Source: Gammaproteobacteria bacterium (GTDB taxonomy: Bacteria; Pseudomonadota; Gammaproteobacteria; Steroidobacterales; Steroidobacteraceae). From it: 49,247 bases of DNA. This document shows positions 30,059 through 38,028 of this stretch, in pieces (positions within the stretch are counted from its first letter, which is position 1; the number at the start of each line of letters is the position of its first letter). A program made the translations under genes and the position numbers. The DNA is taken from the NCBI GenBank assembly GCA_027315105.1, contig DAHUYP010000005.1:1-49247 (forward strand). Direction: 5' to 3'. The notes below the pieces were generated by a model. That model saw only the letters and a list, made by a program, of their open reading frames with translations, searched no databases and had not been told where the DNA came from.

Positions 30059-32365
30059 TCAGCCGCCGCTCGCCAGCTGCAGGGCCGGCGGCTGTTGCGG
30101 GCGCGAGCCGGTCGGGCCGGTCGGGCCGGTCGGGCCGGTCGGGCCGGTCGGGCCGGCCGCTGCGGCATGGCGCGGCAGCTCCGCCACCACCTCGGCCAGC
30201 GGTACCGGCCGCCCGATCGCAAAACCCTGGCCGTAATCGACGCCGAGGGCCGTGATGCGGGTGCGGATTTCCTCCGTCTCGACGTACTCGGCCACGGTCG
30301 TCAGCGACATGGCGCGCGCCAGCTGCGCGATCGCCTGCACCATCGATTCGGTGCGCGGGTCCTTGAGCACGTCGCGCACGAAACTGCCGTCGATCTTCAG
30401 CATGCCGATCGGCAGCGTGCGCAGGTAGGCGAGCGAGCTCAAGCCGGTGCCGAAATCATCCAGCGCGATGTTGCAGCCGAGATCGCGCAGCCGCCGCATC
30501 AGCGCCTCGGCGCGGGTGAGATTGCCGATGGCCGCGCTTTCCGTCAGCTCGAAGCACAGCGCCGCCGGGTCCAGGCCGCTGGATTCGACCATCTGGGCGA
30601 CGTAGTCGGTGAAATCGGCCTCCTGCAGCGATTGGCCGGAGAAATTGATCGTGAACACGGTCGAGCTCGTGCGCAGCAGCGCGGCATGCGGCTTGAGCAT
30701 TTCGATCGCGCGCCCGATGACCCAGCGATCGATGCTGGGCATGAGCTGGTAGCGCTGGGCGGCCGACAGGAAGTGGTCGGGGCCGACGATCTCGCCGCTC
30801 GCGTCGACCATCCGCAGCAGGATCTCGAAATGCAGCGGCCCCGCCCGACCGCCGAGCGGCACGATGCGCTGCGCGTTGAGCTCGAAGCGATCGTCGGCGA
30901 TCGCAGCGCGCAGGTCGCCGATCAGGTTGATGTCGGCGAAGCGCCGCACGATGCTTTCATCGGCTTCCTGGTAGACCTCGACGCGATTGCGCCCGCGGTC
31001 GTTGGCCGCCTTGCAGGCGGTCTCCGCCGCGGCGAACGCATGCACGAATTCCAGCGACTGCGGCGCGAGCGCCGAGACGCCGATGCTGACCGAGACCTGC
31101 ATCTTGCCATCGCCGATGGCTGCGCCCACCTGTTCGGCGCCGGCCCGCAGCGCTTCGCCGAATCTGGCGGCCTCGGCCAGCTCCGAGGGCAGCAGCACGG
31201 CGAACCGATCGCCGGAAATGCGCCCTGCCAGCGCGCCGGGCGGCAGGCGGCCGCGGATCAGCTCGCCGAGCCCCGAGATGACGCGATCGCCGACGTGCAT
31301 GCCGTAGTTATCGTTGATCACGTGCATCCGATTGATGTCGATGTACAGCGCGCTCCACGGATGTTCGGCGCCCGAATGCTGCTGCAGCGCCATGGGCAGC
31401 CGCTGCTCGAACGCCGGCCGGGTCAGCACGCCGGTCAGTGCGTCGTAGCTGTGCGCTACGATCGAGGCGATGCGGCGCCCCAGCAATTCGCCGAGGCGCG
31501 CGTGGTGGCGCGTGAATTCCGGTGCCGATTCGGCGCGAAACAGCGCCAGCACACCCATGCAGCTGCCGTCGGCCCGCAGGATCGGGCAGGCCAGCACCCG
31601 GTACACGGTCGAAGCGGTGCTCGACTGCAGAACCATGTGATTGACGACCGCGGCCTTGCGGCGCGCCTGTACCATCGACAGCAGATGCCGACGCGCCTTG
31701 GCCGGCAGCGCCGGGTCGAGCGGTGCCTTGAAGGCGGCGTGCATGAGCGTGATGCCCTTCTCGGGGATGATCAGCGCCGCCATGCCGACCTTCAGATGCT
31801 CGGTCGCGTTGACGACCACCGCCTTGAGATCGCCGGCGTTCTCGGCCTCGTGATCCGGGCCGCCGCCGGAAATCGACAGCAGCATCTCCAGGTCACCGTC
31901 CTGCTCGAGCAGCGAGCCGTGCAGATTCAGTATTTCGTCGCGGGCCAGCAATTCGCGCCGCAGGCATTCGATCGCCGGTTTCACCAGGCTCTGGACGCAC
32001 TCGAACGAGCGCTGCTCGCTTTCGGCCTTGCCATGGTTGTGCCGCAAGGCGATGGCGACCACCGCGAACGGCTTCGCGTCCGCGGCACGATCGTCACGCC
32101 GCAGCCAGAACAGGAAGGTCGGATCGGTGCCGGCCAGGCGCCGCTCGCCTTGGGCGAGCGGCCGGCTCTGGGCGTTGTCCAGACCCTCGGCAACCAGCCG
32201 CATCAGCTCCGGTCCGACCGCCATCTCGCTCGACCAATGCAGCTCACCGCGCTCATTGAACACGCTCAGGCCGTCCATGCGCGGCAGCAGCCCACGCAGC
32301 AGCTGTGCATAGGGCTCCAGCGACGGCGAGCCGGCGCTCGTGCGTCCATGCGCGATCTTGGTCAT
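30059..32365 (-). CDS. Cyclic-di-GMP phosphodiesterase: GAF-like, degenerate GGDEF, EAL, PTG-repeat tail
   Basis: From ATG 32365, with GGAG 4 bp before it, the protein has 768 residues; an ATG at 32395 is the alternative. An N-terminal unknown region leads to a GAF-like domain (VYRVLACPILRADGSCMGVL). The GGDEF domain starts DALTGVLTRPAFEQ, but its signature is SGDRF near residue 384 instead of GGDEF, so cyclase activity is unlikely. The EAL domain keeps its catalytic set: FEILLR near 514, FELTES, DDFGTG at about 636-641, LKIDGSF and YGQGFAIGRP. I infer c-di-GMP hydrolysis, possibly with GTP sensing by the dead GGDEF. The last 25 residues contain five PTG units encoded by a 9-bp tandem repeat. 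No membrane segment was seen. Confidence 0.93.
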   Translation of the reverse strand: MTKIAHGRTSAGSPSLEPYAQLLRGLLPRMDGLSVFNERGELHWSSEMAVGPELMRLVAEGLDNAQSRPLAQGERRLAGTDPTFLFWLRRDDRAADAKPFAVVAIALRHNHGKAESEQRSFECVQSLVKPAIECLRRELLARDEILNLHGSLLEQDGDLEMLLSISGGGPDHEAENAGDLKAVVVNATEHLKVGMAALIIPEKGITLMHAAFKAPLDPALPAKARRHLLSMVQARRKAAVVNHMVLQSSTASTVYRVLACPILRADGSCMGVLALFRAESAPEFTRHHARLGELLGRRIASIVAHSYDALTGVLTRPAFEQRLPMALQQHSGAEHPWSALYIDINRMHVINDNYGMHVGDRVISGLGELIRGRLPPGALAGRISGDRFAVLLPSELAEAARFGEALRAGAEQVGAAIGDGKMQVSVSIGVSALAPQSLEFVHAFAAAETACKAANDRGRNRVEVYQEADESIVRRFADINLIGDLRAAIADDRFELNAQRIVPLGGRAGPLHFEILLRMVDASGEIVGPDHFLSAAQRYQLMPSIDRWVIGRAIEMLKPHAALLRTSSTVFTINFSGQSLQEADFTDYVAQMVESSGLDPAALCFELTESAAIGNLTRAEALMRRLRDLGCNIALDDFGTGLSSLAYLRTLPIGMLKIDGSFVRDVLKDPRTESMVQAIAQLARAMSLTTVAEYVETEEIRTRITALGVDYGQGFAIGRPVPLAEVVAELPRHAAAAGPTGPTGPTGPTGPTGSRPQQPPALQLASGG
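30111..30155 (+). repeat. Five exact copies of a 9-bp tandem repeat
   Basis: GTCGGGCCG is repeated five times without a mismatch, with near-matching flanks. On the minus strand it encodes the (Pro-Thr-Gly)5 tail of the EAL protein. The unit is a multiple of three, so copy changes keep the frame. Perfect identity at all codon positions suggests recent slippage. Confidence 0.9.
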
Positions 32366-32549
32366 GAGGCTCCGTACCCTTTGGGGCGAGAGCATCGCGC
32401 GCAGCGCGCCTCCCGGTCCTTGACGGGCGTCGCTATTCACGCGACGGAATCGAGACCGGCTGCTCATTGAGCCCGTGGGGCCGGCCGCAGGGGCTCGCCA
32501 TGGCCCCGGAACCGGGCACACGGGGGGGCCGGGCCCCGGCCGGCGGCCA

Positions 32550-33746
32550 TCAGGGCGTGGGGCTGCGCTGTCTGAACCAGGGGGCCGGATTCACCGGCTT
32601 GCCGGCGCGGCGGATCTCGAAATACAGCTCCGGCTCGGCACGCCCGCCGGTATCGCCGGCGGCGGCGATCACCTCGCCGGCGGTCACGGATTCGCCGGCG
32701 GCCTTGAACAGCTGGTCGTTGTGGCCATACAGGCTCAGATAGCTCTCGCCGTGGTCGACGATGACCAGCAGCCCCAGGCCCGGCAGCCAGTCCGCATACA
32801 CCACACGGCCGGCCGACACCGCCTTGACCGGCGCGTCGCGCTCGGTGGCGATCACGACGCCCTCCCATTTCACGTCGCTCGCGCGTCGCTCGCCGAACTC
32901 GGCGGTCACGCGCCCGGCGACCGGCCAGCTCAGCTGGCCCCGCAAGCGGCCGAAGGCCGTGGTGTAATCGGGCGGCGCCACCGATTTGAGCGAACGGTCC
33001 AGCTCCCTGAGCAGCCGCTCCAGGTCGGCCTGCTGGCTCCTGAGCCGTGCCAGGCTCTGCTCCCGTGTCCGCGCCTGAGCGGTCAGGCTGGCCAGCACCC
33101 GCTGCCGATCGTCGCGCGCGCGCTCGAGCTGCTGCAGCTGGCTTTGCTGGGCGCTTTTCAGCTCCGCCAGCTCGGACTGCTGGCGCGCGAGCTCGGCGTC
33201 GAGCTCATCGAGCCGCTGCAGGTGAGCCTGGATCAGGGCGATCTGGTCGGCGCGCTCGCGCCCGAAATAGCGGTAATACTCGAACAGCCGGCCGCTGTGC
33301 AGCGGGTCCTGCTGATTGAGCAGCAGCTTCAGCGGCTCCTCGCTGCCGATCAGGTAGGCCGCGCGCAGCTGCCCTGCCAGGGCCACGCGCTCCTGCGCCA
33401 GGGCATGCTGCTGCCGCTGGCTCTCCTGCGTCAGCGCGGCGCGCCGGCTGCTGCGATCGGCATATTCCCGGCTGACGCGCGTGAGCTCGCCGCGCGCCTG
33501 CCCGAGCGACAGTTCCGCAGTGCGCAATGCCGCCGACAGGCGGTCGCGCTCGACGGCATCCCGACTCACCTGCCGGGTGACGCGTTCGATCTTCTCGCGC
33601 AATGAGCGCAGCTCGGCCTCGGTCTTCTTCGGCGTGGCGGCCTGCAGCGGCGGCGGCGCCCAAACCGAGGCGATCGTGAGCACCAGCGCCATGACGGGCG
33701 CGGCCACGGAGCCGAACGTGGAGCCGACATGAGGGACAGCGCGCAT
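32550..33746 (-). CDS. envC: EnvC-like murein hydrolase activator (degenerate LytM)
   Basis: The 398-residue protein has a signal peptide (hydrophobic around 19-36), a long coiled coil (about 40-270, rich in Gln, Arg, Leu) and a C-terminal LytM/M23 domain. The metal ligands of active M23 peptidases are missing: the H-x-G-x-D segment reads VKWEGVVIATE, HxH reads YGHND with only one His, and the last motif reads LYFEIRR. This is the EnvC pattern, where the inert domain activates periplasmic amidases during cell division. It is divergent from the yibN-grxC-secB group, as in enterics, but gpmM between them is absent. Confidence 0.9.
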   Translation of the reverse strand: MRAVPHVGSTFGSVAAPVMALVLTIASVWAPPPLQAATPKKTEAELRSLREKIERVTRQVSRDAVERDRLSAALRTAELSLGQARGELTRVSREYADRSSRRAALTQESQRQQHALAQERVALAGQLRAAYLIGSEEPLKLLLNQQDPLHSGRLFEYYRYFGRERADQIALIQAHLQRLDELDAELARQQSELAELKSAQQSQLQQLERARDDRQRVLASLTAQARTREQSLARLRSQQADLERLLRELDRSLKSVAPPDYTTAFGRLRGQLSWPVAGRVTAEFGERRASDVKWEGVVIATERDAPVKAVSAGRVVYADWLPGLGLLVIVDHGESYLSLYGHNDQLFKAAGESVTAGEVIAAAGDTGGRAEPELYFEIRRAGKPVNPAPWFRQRSPTP

Positions 33747-33787
33747 CCTGGCCGAGAAGTCTAGGCCAAGGAACGGCTGCGAGCAGC

Positions 33788-33793
33788 TATAAT
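33788..33793 (+). promoter_or_regulatory. Consensus -10 box before yibN-grxC-secB-gpsA
   Basis: TATAAT (6 of 6) lies 43 bp before the rhodanese start, in the 89-bp gap divergent from envC. The -35 region 17 bp upstream (GCCAAG area) matches poorly, so an activator or an extended contact may be needed. Confidence 0.4.
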
Positions 33794-33835
33794 GATCGGC
33801 TTGGCGGACAAGCCCTTGAGTGACTCCAACCGGCG

Positions 33836-34258
33836 ATGGACCGACTGCTCGACTATTCCAGCCACCATCCGTGGCTTGCGGCCTTTGCGCTCGTCGCCGG
33901 CCTCGCGGCCGTGCTCTACGAGCTGCGCCTGCGTGCCCAGAGCGCCGGTGCGCTCGCGCCGCAGGAGGCGATCCGGCTGATGAACCAGGGCGCCGCCGTG
34001 CTGGATCTGCGCGCCCAGGCGGCCTTCCAGGCGGGGCACATCGGCGGCGCGCGTCACTTCGACGCCGCGCAGATACCCTCGGCCCTCGACAGCCTCAAGA
34101 AGTACCGGGAGCGTCCGGTGATCGTGTACTGCGAGCGCGGCGTCTCGGCCGCGGCCGCGGTGCGGGCGCTGACGCGGCAGGGCTTCACGAAGGTGTTCAA
34201 TCTTCGCGGCGGCATCGCGGCCTGGCGGGCCGAGAACCTGCCGTTGGCGCGCGACTGA
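33836..34258 (+). CDS. yibN: Membrane-anchored rhodanese-domain protein (YibN-like)
   Basis: The 140-residue protein has one N-terminal membrane helix (about 10-28, PWLAAFALVAGLAAVLY) and one rhodanese domain. LMNQGAAVLDLRAQAAFQAG and HIGGARHFDAAQIP are family segments. The active-site loop is YCERGVSAAAAVRAL with the cysteine present. YibN family proteins face the cytoplasm and have been linked to protein insertion and sulfur handling, but their chemistry is unclear. It heads the conserved yibN-grxC-secB-gpsA order. Confidence 0.9.
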   Translation: MDRLLDYSSHHPWLAAFALVAGLAAVLYELRLRAQSAGALAPQEAIRLMNQGAAVLDLRAQAAFQAGHIGGARHFDAAQIPSALDSLKKYRERPVIVYCERGVSAAAAVRALTRQGFTKVFNLRGGIAAWRAENLPLARD

Positions 34259-34279
34259 GCCACCCTGGGGCCGCGAGCC

Positions 34280-34543
34280 ATGCCGGCGCCGCACATCGTC
34301 ATGTATTCCGCCTCCTGGTGCCCGTACTGCGCGCGTGCCCGCAGCCTGCTGACCCGCAAGGGCGTAAGCTTCGTCGACATCGACATCGAGGCGCAGCCCG
34401 GGCAGCGCGAGGAGATGATCCGGCGCAGCGGCCGGCACACGGTGCCGCAGATATTCATCGGCGAGCGCCACATCGGCGGCTGCGACGATCTCTACGAGCT
34501 CGATTCGGCCGGCGGCCTGGATCCGCTGCTGCAGGGGCACTGA
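34280..34543 (+). CDS. grxC: Glutaredoxin 3
   Basis: This 87-residue glutathione-dependent thiol reductase has the dithiol active site CPYC at residues 14-17 (YSASWCPYCARARSLL). It also has the cis-proline segment HTVPQIFIGERHIGGCDDLY, which includes the TVP and GGCDDL glutathione contacts. It lies 21 bp after yibN and is followed by secB after 72 bp. Confidence 0.96.
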   Translation: MPAPHIVMYSASWCPYCARARSLLTRKGVSFVDIDIEAQPGQREEMIRRSGRHTVPQIFIGERHIGGCDDLYELDSAGGLDPLLQGH

Positions 34544-34615
34544 TTTCACGACGCGACTCTGGTTCGGATCCCGGGCCTCACGCCCCTCACGCACGCATCT
34601 CAAGGTTGACGACAC

Positions 34616-35089
34616 ATGGCCAACGAACAAGCCCCCGCAGCGCCTGAACCGGCCGCATCAGCCGCTGCCCTGGCGCTGCAAGGCGTCTATCTCAAGGACT
34701 GCTCGTTCGAAGCGCCCCAGGGACCGCGCTCCAACGGCGAGTGGAGTCCGCAGATCTCGCTCGACCTCAATACCAGCGTGCAACCGCTCACCGGCGATCT
34801 GCGCGAGATCGTCCTGACGGTCACCGTATCGGCCAAGCTGGCCGAGCAAACCCTGTTTCTGGTCGAGGTCAAGCAGGCCGGCGCCTTCCTGATGCAGAAC
34901 CTCTCGGCCGAGGAATTCAAGCGCGCGGTCGGCAGCGTCTGCCCGGGCGTGCTGTTTCCGTATGCGCGCGCCGTGGTGTCGCACCTGGTGAGCCAGGGCG
35001 GCTTCCCGCAGCTGCTGTTGCCGCCGGTGAATTTCGACGCGTTGTACGCGAGCTCGCAGCACGAAGCCGCCAACGCCACCAGGAACTAG
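34616..35089 (+). CDS. secB: Protein-export chaperone SecB
   Basis: SecB is a tetrameric chaperone that holds unfolded preproteins for SecA. At 157 residues (E. coli 155) it shows the family pattern: LQGVYLKDCSFEAPQGPR, SLDLNTSVQPL, a beta-sheet core, and VCPGVLFPYARAVVSHLVSQ with GGFPQLLLPPVNFDALYA. The C-terminal end is polar. The Ala/Pro-rich N-terminal 20 residues vary. It lies 16 bp before gpsA. Confidence 0.97.
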   Translation: MANEQAPAAPEPAASAAALALQGVYLKDCSFEAPQGPRSNGEWSPQISLDLNTSVQPLTGDLREIVLTVTVSAKLAEQTLFLVEVKQAGAFLMQNLSAEEFKRAVGSVCPGVLFPYARAVVSHLVSQGGFPQLLLPPVNFDALYASSQHEAANATRN

Positions 35090-35105
35090 CGGTCGGGGCG
35101 CGAAC

Positions 35106-36107
35106 TTGGCTGGCGACATCGTGGTGCTCGGGGCGGGATCCTGGGGCACGGCGCTGGCGATCCAGTGCGCCCGCGCCGGTCGGCCGGCCCGGCTCTGGGG
35201 CCGCGATGGCGCGCAAATGCAGGCGATGGCGCGCGAGCGCGTCAACCGGCGCTACCTGCCGGACGCGCACTTTCCCGACAACCTGCGGGTGGTGGCGGGG
35301 CTCGAAGCCGCCATCGACGCCGTCAACGACGTGCTGATCGCCGTGCCGAGCCATGCCTTTCGTTCGCTGCTCGGCGAGCTCAAGCCGCTGCTGTCGGCGT
35401 CCATGGGCGTGTGCTGGGCCACCAAGGGTTTCGAGCTCGATACCGGCAAGCTGCCGAATCAGGTCGCGCGCGAGGTGCTCGGCTCCGGGCGATCCGTGGC
35501 CGTGCTGTCCGGCCCGACCTTCGCCGCGGAAGTCGGCGCCGGCCTGCCGACGGCCATGACCATCGCCTCGCCCGAGGCCGCGTACGCCGAGAAGCTCGCG
35601 CACGACCTGTCCTCGCCGGCTTTCCGTGCCTATACGTCCACCGACATCACCGGCGTCGAGGTGGGCGGAGCGGTCAAGAACGTGCTGGCCATCGGCACCG
35701 GCCTGTCGGACGGCCTGGGGTTCGGCGCCAATACGCGCATCGCGCTGATCACGCGCGGGCTGGTCGAGATGACGCGCCTGGGCGTGGCGCTCGGCGCGCG
35801 CCGCGAGACCTTCATGGGACTTGCGGGCCTGGGCGACCTGGTGCTCACCTGCACCGACGACCACTCGCGCAACCGCCGCTTCGGGCTCGCGCTGGCACAG
35901 GGTACCGGCGTCGAGCAGGCCCTGCGCCAGATCGGCCAGGTCGTCGAGGGCTACCATGCGGCGCGCGCGCTGCATCGGGTCGCGGCGCGCGAGCACGTCG
36001 TGATGCCGATCGCGCAGGGCATCTACGGCGTGCTGTACGAGCAGCTGGCGGCCGAGCAGGTGGTGCGCGGACTGATGCTGCGGCCGATCAAACCGGAGTT
36101 CGACTAG
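35106..36107 (+). CDS. gpsA: Glycerol-3-phosphate dehydrogenase [NAD(P)+]
   Basis: GpsA reduces dihydroxyacetone phosphate to sn-glycerol-3-phosphate for phospholipid synthesis. The 333 residues contain the Rossmann motif VLGAGSWGTALAIQCARAG, the region AVLSGPTFAAEVGAGLPTA, and the active-site block GVEVGGAVKNVLAIGTGLSD with its Lys. GLAGLGDLVLTCTDDHSRNR is the conserved substrate loop. Translation appears to start at TTG 35106, since no ATG precedes the Rossmann fold in frame. The 3' end overlaps convergent trmL by 4 bp. Confidence 0.97.
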   Translation: MAGDIVVLGAGSWGTALAIQCARAGRPARLWGRDGAQMQAMARERVNRRYLPDAHFPDNLRVVAGLEAAIDAVNDVLIAVPSHAFRSLLGELKPLLSASMGVCWATKGFELDTGKLPNQVAREVLGSGRSVAVLSGPTFAAEVGAGLPTAMTIASPEAAYAEKLAHDLSSPAFRAYTSTDITGVEVGGAVKNVLAIGTGLSDGLGFGANTRIALITRGLVEMTRLGVALGARRETFMGLAGLGDLVLTCTDDHSRNRRFGLALAQGTGVEQALRQIGQVVEGYHAARALHRVAAREHVVMPIAQGIYGVLYEQLAAEQVVRGLMLRPIKPEFD

Positions 36108-36613
36108 GACTCGCAGGCCGCGCGCGCGAGCGCGAGCGGCGGCCGGTGCGGCGGCACCGCCTGAAACCCGTGCTGGCGCCAGGCCTCGTACACGACCACC
36201 GTGACCGCGTTGGCCAGATTGAGGCTTCGATTGCCGTCGCGCATCGGGATCCGGATGCGCCGCTGCGGCGGCAGCGATTGGCGCACCGCCGCCGGCAGTC
36301 CGCGCGTCTCGGATCCGTACAGCAGCGCATCGCCCGGCTGGAAGCGGACCTCGCTGTAGCACGCGCCGCCGTCGGTCTCGACGGCGAACACACGCGCACC
36401 GCACAGCCGCACCAGGCAGTCGGCGAGGGTCTTGTGGGTCGTGACGCTGGCGAGCTCCGCGTAATCGAGTCCGGCGCGCCGTACCGAGCGCCGATCGAGC
36501 TCGAATCCGAGCGGCTCGACCAGATGCAGCGCGCAGCCGGTGTTGGCGCACAGCCGGATGATGTTGCCGGTATTGGGCGGGATCTCCGGCTGGTGCAGGA
36601 TGACGTGAAACAC
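36104..36613 (-). CDS. trmL: tRNA (cytidine34-2'-O)-methyltransferase
   Basis: TrmL methylates the ribose of wobble nucleotide 34 in tRNA-Leu isoacceptors. The 169-residue SPOUT protein starts at GTG 36613 (MFHVILHQPEIPPNTGNIIR). The knot region shows LLYGSETRGLPAAV and IRIPMRDGNRSLNLANAVTV, matching the SAM-binding trefoil knot. It is separated from the upstream pyrD by a 41-bp divergent gap. In enterics trmL also lies beside the secB-gpsA group. Confidence 0.95.
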   Translation of the reverse strand: MFHVILHQPEIPPNTGNIIRLCANTGCALHLVEPLGFELDRRSVRRAGLDYAELASVTTHKTLADCLVRLCGARVFAVETDGGACYSEVRFQPGDALLYGSETRGLPAAVRQSLPPQRRIRIPMRDGNRSLNLANAVTVVVYEAWRQHGFQAVPPHRPPLALARAACES

Positions 36614-36642
36614 CGCGTTAGCATAAGCCCTTTTGTCTGGGC

Positions 36643-36648
36643 GATAAT
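36643..36648 (+). promoter_or_regulatory. Possible -10 box for the dihydroorotate dehydrogenase gene
   Basis: GATAAT (5 of 6) lies 6 bp before the ATG at 36655 in the short trmL/pyrD divergent spacer. No clear -35 is seen. Initiation here would give a nearly leaderless transcript. Confidence 0.25.
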
Positions 36649-36654
36649 GCCCGC

Positions 36655-37668
36655 ATGAGCGCCACCGCTGCTCCCGTCGCGCCCGGCGCGGCCTCGGCCG
36701 CGAGCCAGTCGTCGCTGCTCGCCATGCGCTTCTGCGGCCTCGAGTTCGCCTCGCCGCTGGTGCTGCTGTCCGGCTGCGTCGGCTTCGGCGAGGAATACAC
36801 GCGCGTCGAGGGCTTCAGCAATCGGGACGCCGGCGCCATCGTGCTCAAGGGCACCACGGGAGCGCCGCGGCTCGGCAACGCGCCGCACCGCGTCTGCGAG
36901 ACGCCGGCCGGCATGCTCAACGCGATCGGCCTGCAGAACCCCGGCGTCGACCACGTGGTGCGGCAAATCCTGCCGGGGCTCGACTTCACCGAAACGCGCT
37001 TCATCGCCAACGTCTGCGGATCGACCATCGAGGAGTACGTCGAGGTCACCCGCCGCTTCGACGACTCGCCCATCGACGCGATCGAGATCAACATCTCGTG
37101 TCCCAACATCAAGGAAGGCGGCGTGCAGTTCGGCAATGTGCCGGCGATGTCGGCGCGCGTGGTCGAGGCCTGCCGGCGCGTGACCGCCAAGCCGCTGATC
37201 ACCAAGCTGTCGCCGAACCAGACCGACATCCGCGAGAATGCGCGCCGCTGCATCGACGCCGGCACCGACGCGCTGTCGGTCATCAACACCGTGACCGGCA
37301 TGGCGATCGACGTCGCCACCGGCCGGCCGGTGATCGGCAATGGCCAGGGCGGGCTGTCGGGCCCGGCCATCAAGCCGATCGCGCTGCTCAAGGTCAAGGA
37401 GGTGCGCCAAGTCGCGGGCCCGCGGGGCATTCCGATCATCGGCCAGGGCGGCATCGTCAGCGCGCACGACGCCCTCGAGTTCATCATCGCCGGGGCGAGC
37501 GCGGTCGGGATCGGCACCGCGCTGTTCTACGATCCGCTGGTCTGCCGGGCGATCAATTCCGGAATTGCGCATCACCTGCGCGCGCGCGGCTTGAATTCGG
37601 TCGCCGAGCTGGTCGGCACGCTGCAGCCCGGGGCGCTGGCGGACGGCGCCGTCTGCGGGTCGTGCTAG
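36655..37668 (+). CDS. pyrD: Dihydroorotate dehydrogenase, class 1B-type catalytic subunit
   Basis: The 337-residue TIM-barrel flavoprotein has LEFASPLVLLSGCVGFGEEY, the FMN/substrate loop with catalytic Cys149 in EINISCPNIKEGG, and IPIIGQGGIVSAHDALEFII with GASAVGIGTALFYDP. Class 1B enzymes use a cysteine base, and NAD+ reaches them through a partner PyrK. Class 2 enzymes of most gammaproteobacteria use serine and quinone. No pyrK is seen nearby, so either it lies elsewhere or this is a related dehydrogenase such as a PreA-like protein. About 20 Ala/Ser-rich residues precede the barrel; an internal ATG (MRFCGLEF) could be the start. Confidence 0.85.
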   Translation: MSATAAPVAPGAASAASQSSLLAMRFCGLEFASPLVLLSGCVGFGEEYTRVEGFSNRDAGAIVLKGTTGAPRLGNAPHRVCETPAGMLNAIGLQNPGVDHVVRQILPGLDFTETRFIANVCGSTIEEYVEVTRRFDDSPIDAIEINISCPNIKEGGVQFGNVPAMSARVVEACRRVTAKPLITKLSPNQTDIRENARRCIDAGTDALSVINTVTGMAIDVATGRPVIGNGQGGLSGPAIKPIALLKVKEVRQVAGPRGIPIIGQGGIVSAHDALEFIIAGASAVGIGTALFYDPLVCRAINSGIAHHLRARGLNSVAELVGTLQPGALADGAVCGSC

Positions 37669-37676
37669 GAGCCGCG

Positions 37677-38009
37677 GTGGGCATCGCCGAAGAACTCGAA
37701 CGCCTGCAGGCCCTGCACGATCGCGGCGCCATCAGCGACGAGGAGTTCGCGCGCGCGAAGCTGCAGGTGCTGGACGGGTCGGCCGGCGCGCGCACCGGCG
37801 CGCATGGCTCGTTTCTGCAGCAGCTATCGCGCTCGCGTATCGATCGCTACCTCGGCGGGGTCTGCGGCGGTCTCGGCAGGCACACCGACCTGCCGTCGTG
37901 GGCGTGGCGCATCATCTTCTGCCTGACGTTCCTCTATTTCGGCGCCGGGCTGCTCATCTACGTGCTGCTGTGGATCTTCCTGCCGCAGGAACCGGCGGCG
38001 GACGGCTGA
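37677..38009 (+). CDS. SHOCT-PspC domain membrane protein
   Basis: The 110-residue product starts at GTG 37677, preceded by AGGAG at 5-6 bp, which overlaps the pyrD stop region. A SHOCT motif comes first (ELERLQALHDRGAISDEEFA), then a PspC domain with SRIDRYLGGVCGGLGRHTDL and a membrane segment FCLTFLYFGAGLLIYVLLWI. PspC proteins act in phage-shock or envelope-stress signalling, but this short fusion has no known partner here. Likely cotranscribed with pyrD and the following methyltransferase-like gene. Confidence 0.82.
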   Translation: MGIAEELERLQALHDRGAISDEEFARAKLQVLDGSAGARTGAHGSFLQQLSRSRIDRYLGGVCGGLGRHTDLPSWAWRIIFCLTFLYFGAGLLIYVLLWIFLPQEPAADG

Positions 38010-38028
38010 GGCCCGTGCACGAGGATTG

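Noticed and set aside
32550-33746. Active M23 endopeptidase
   Set aside because: The metal-binding histidines and aspartate are not present, which is the normal state of EnvC, so neither an active peptidase call nor a novelty claim is justified.
36590-36620. Possible parS half-site (GACGTGAAACA) near trmL
   Set aside because: Only one half resembles the parS 16-mer, the palindrome is not completed, and it is explained by the TrmL start codons. No other full parS was found despite parAB in the window.
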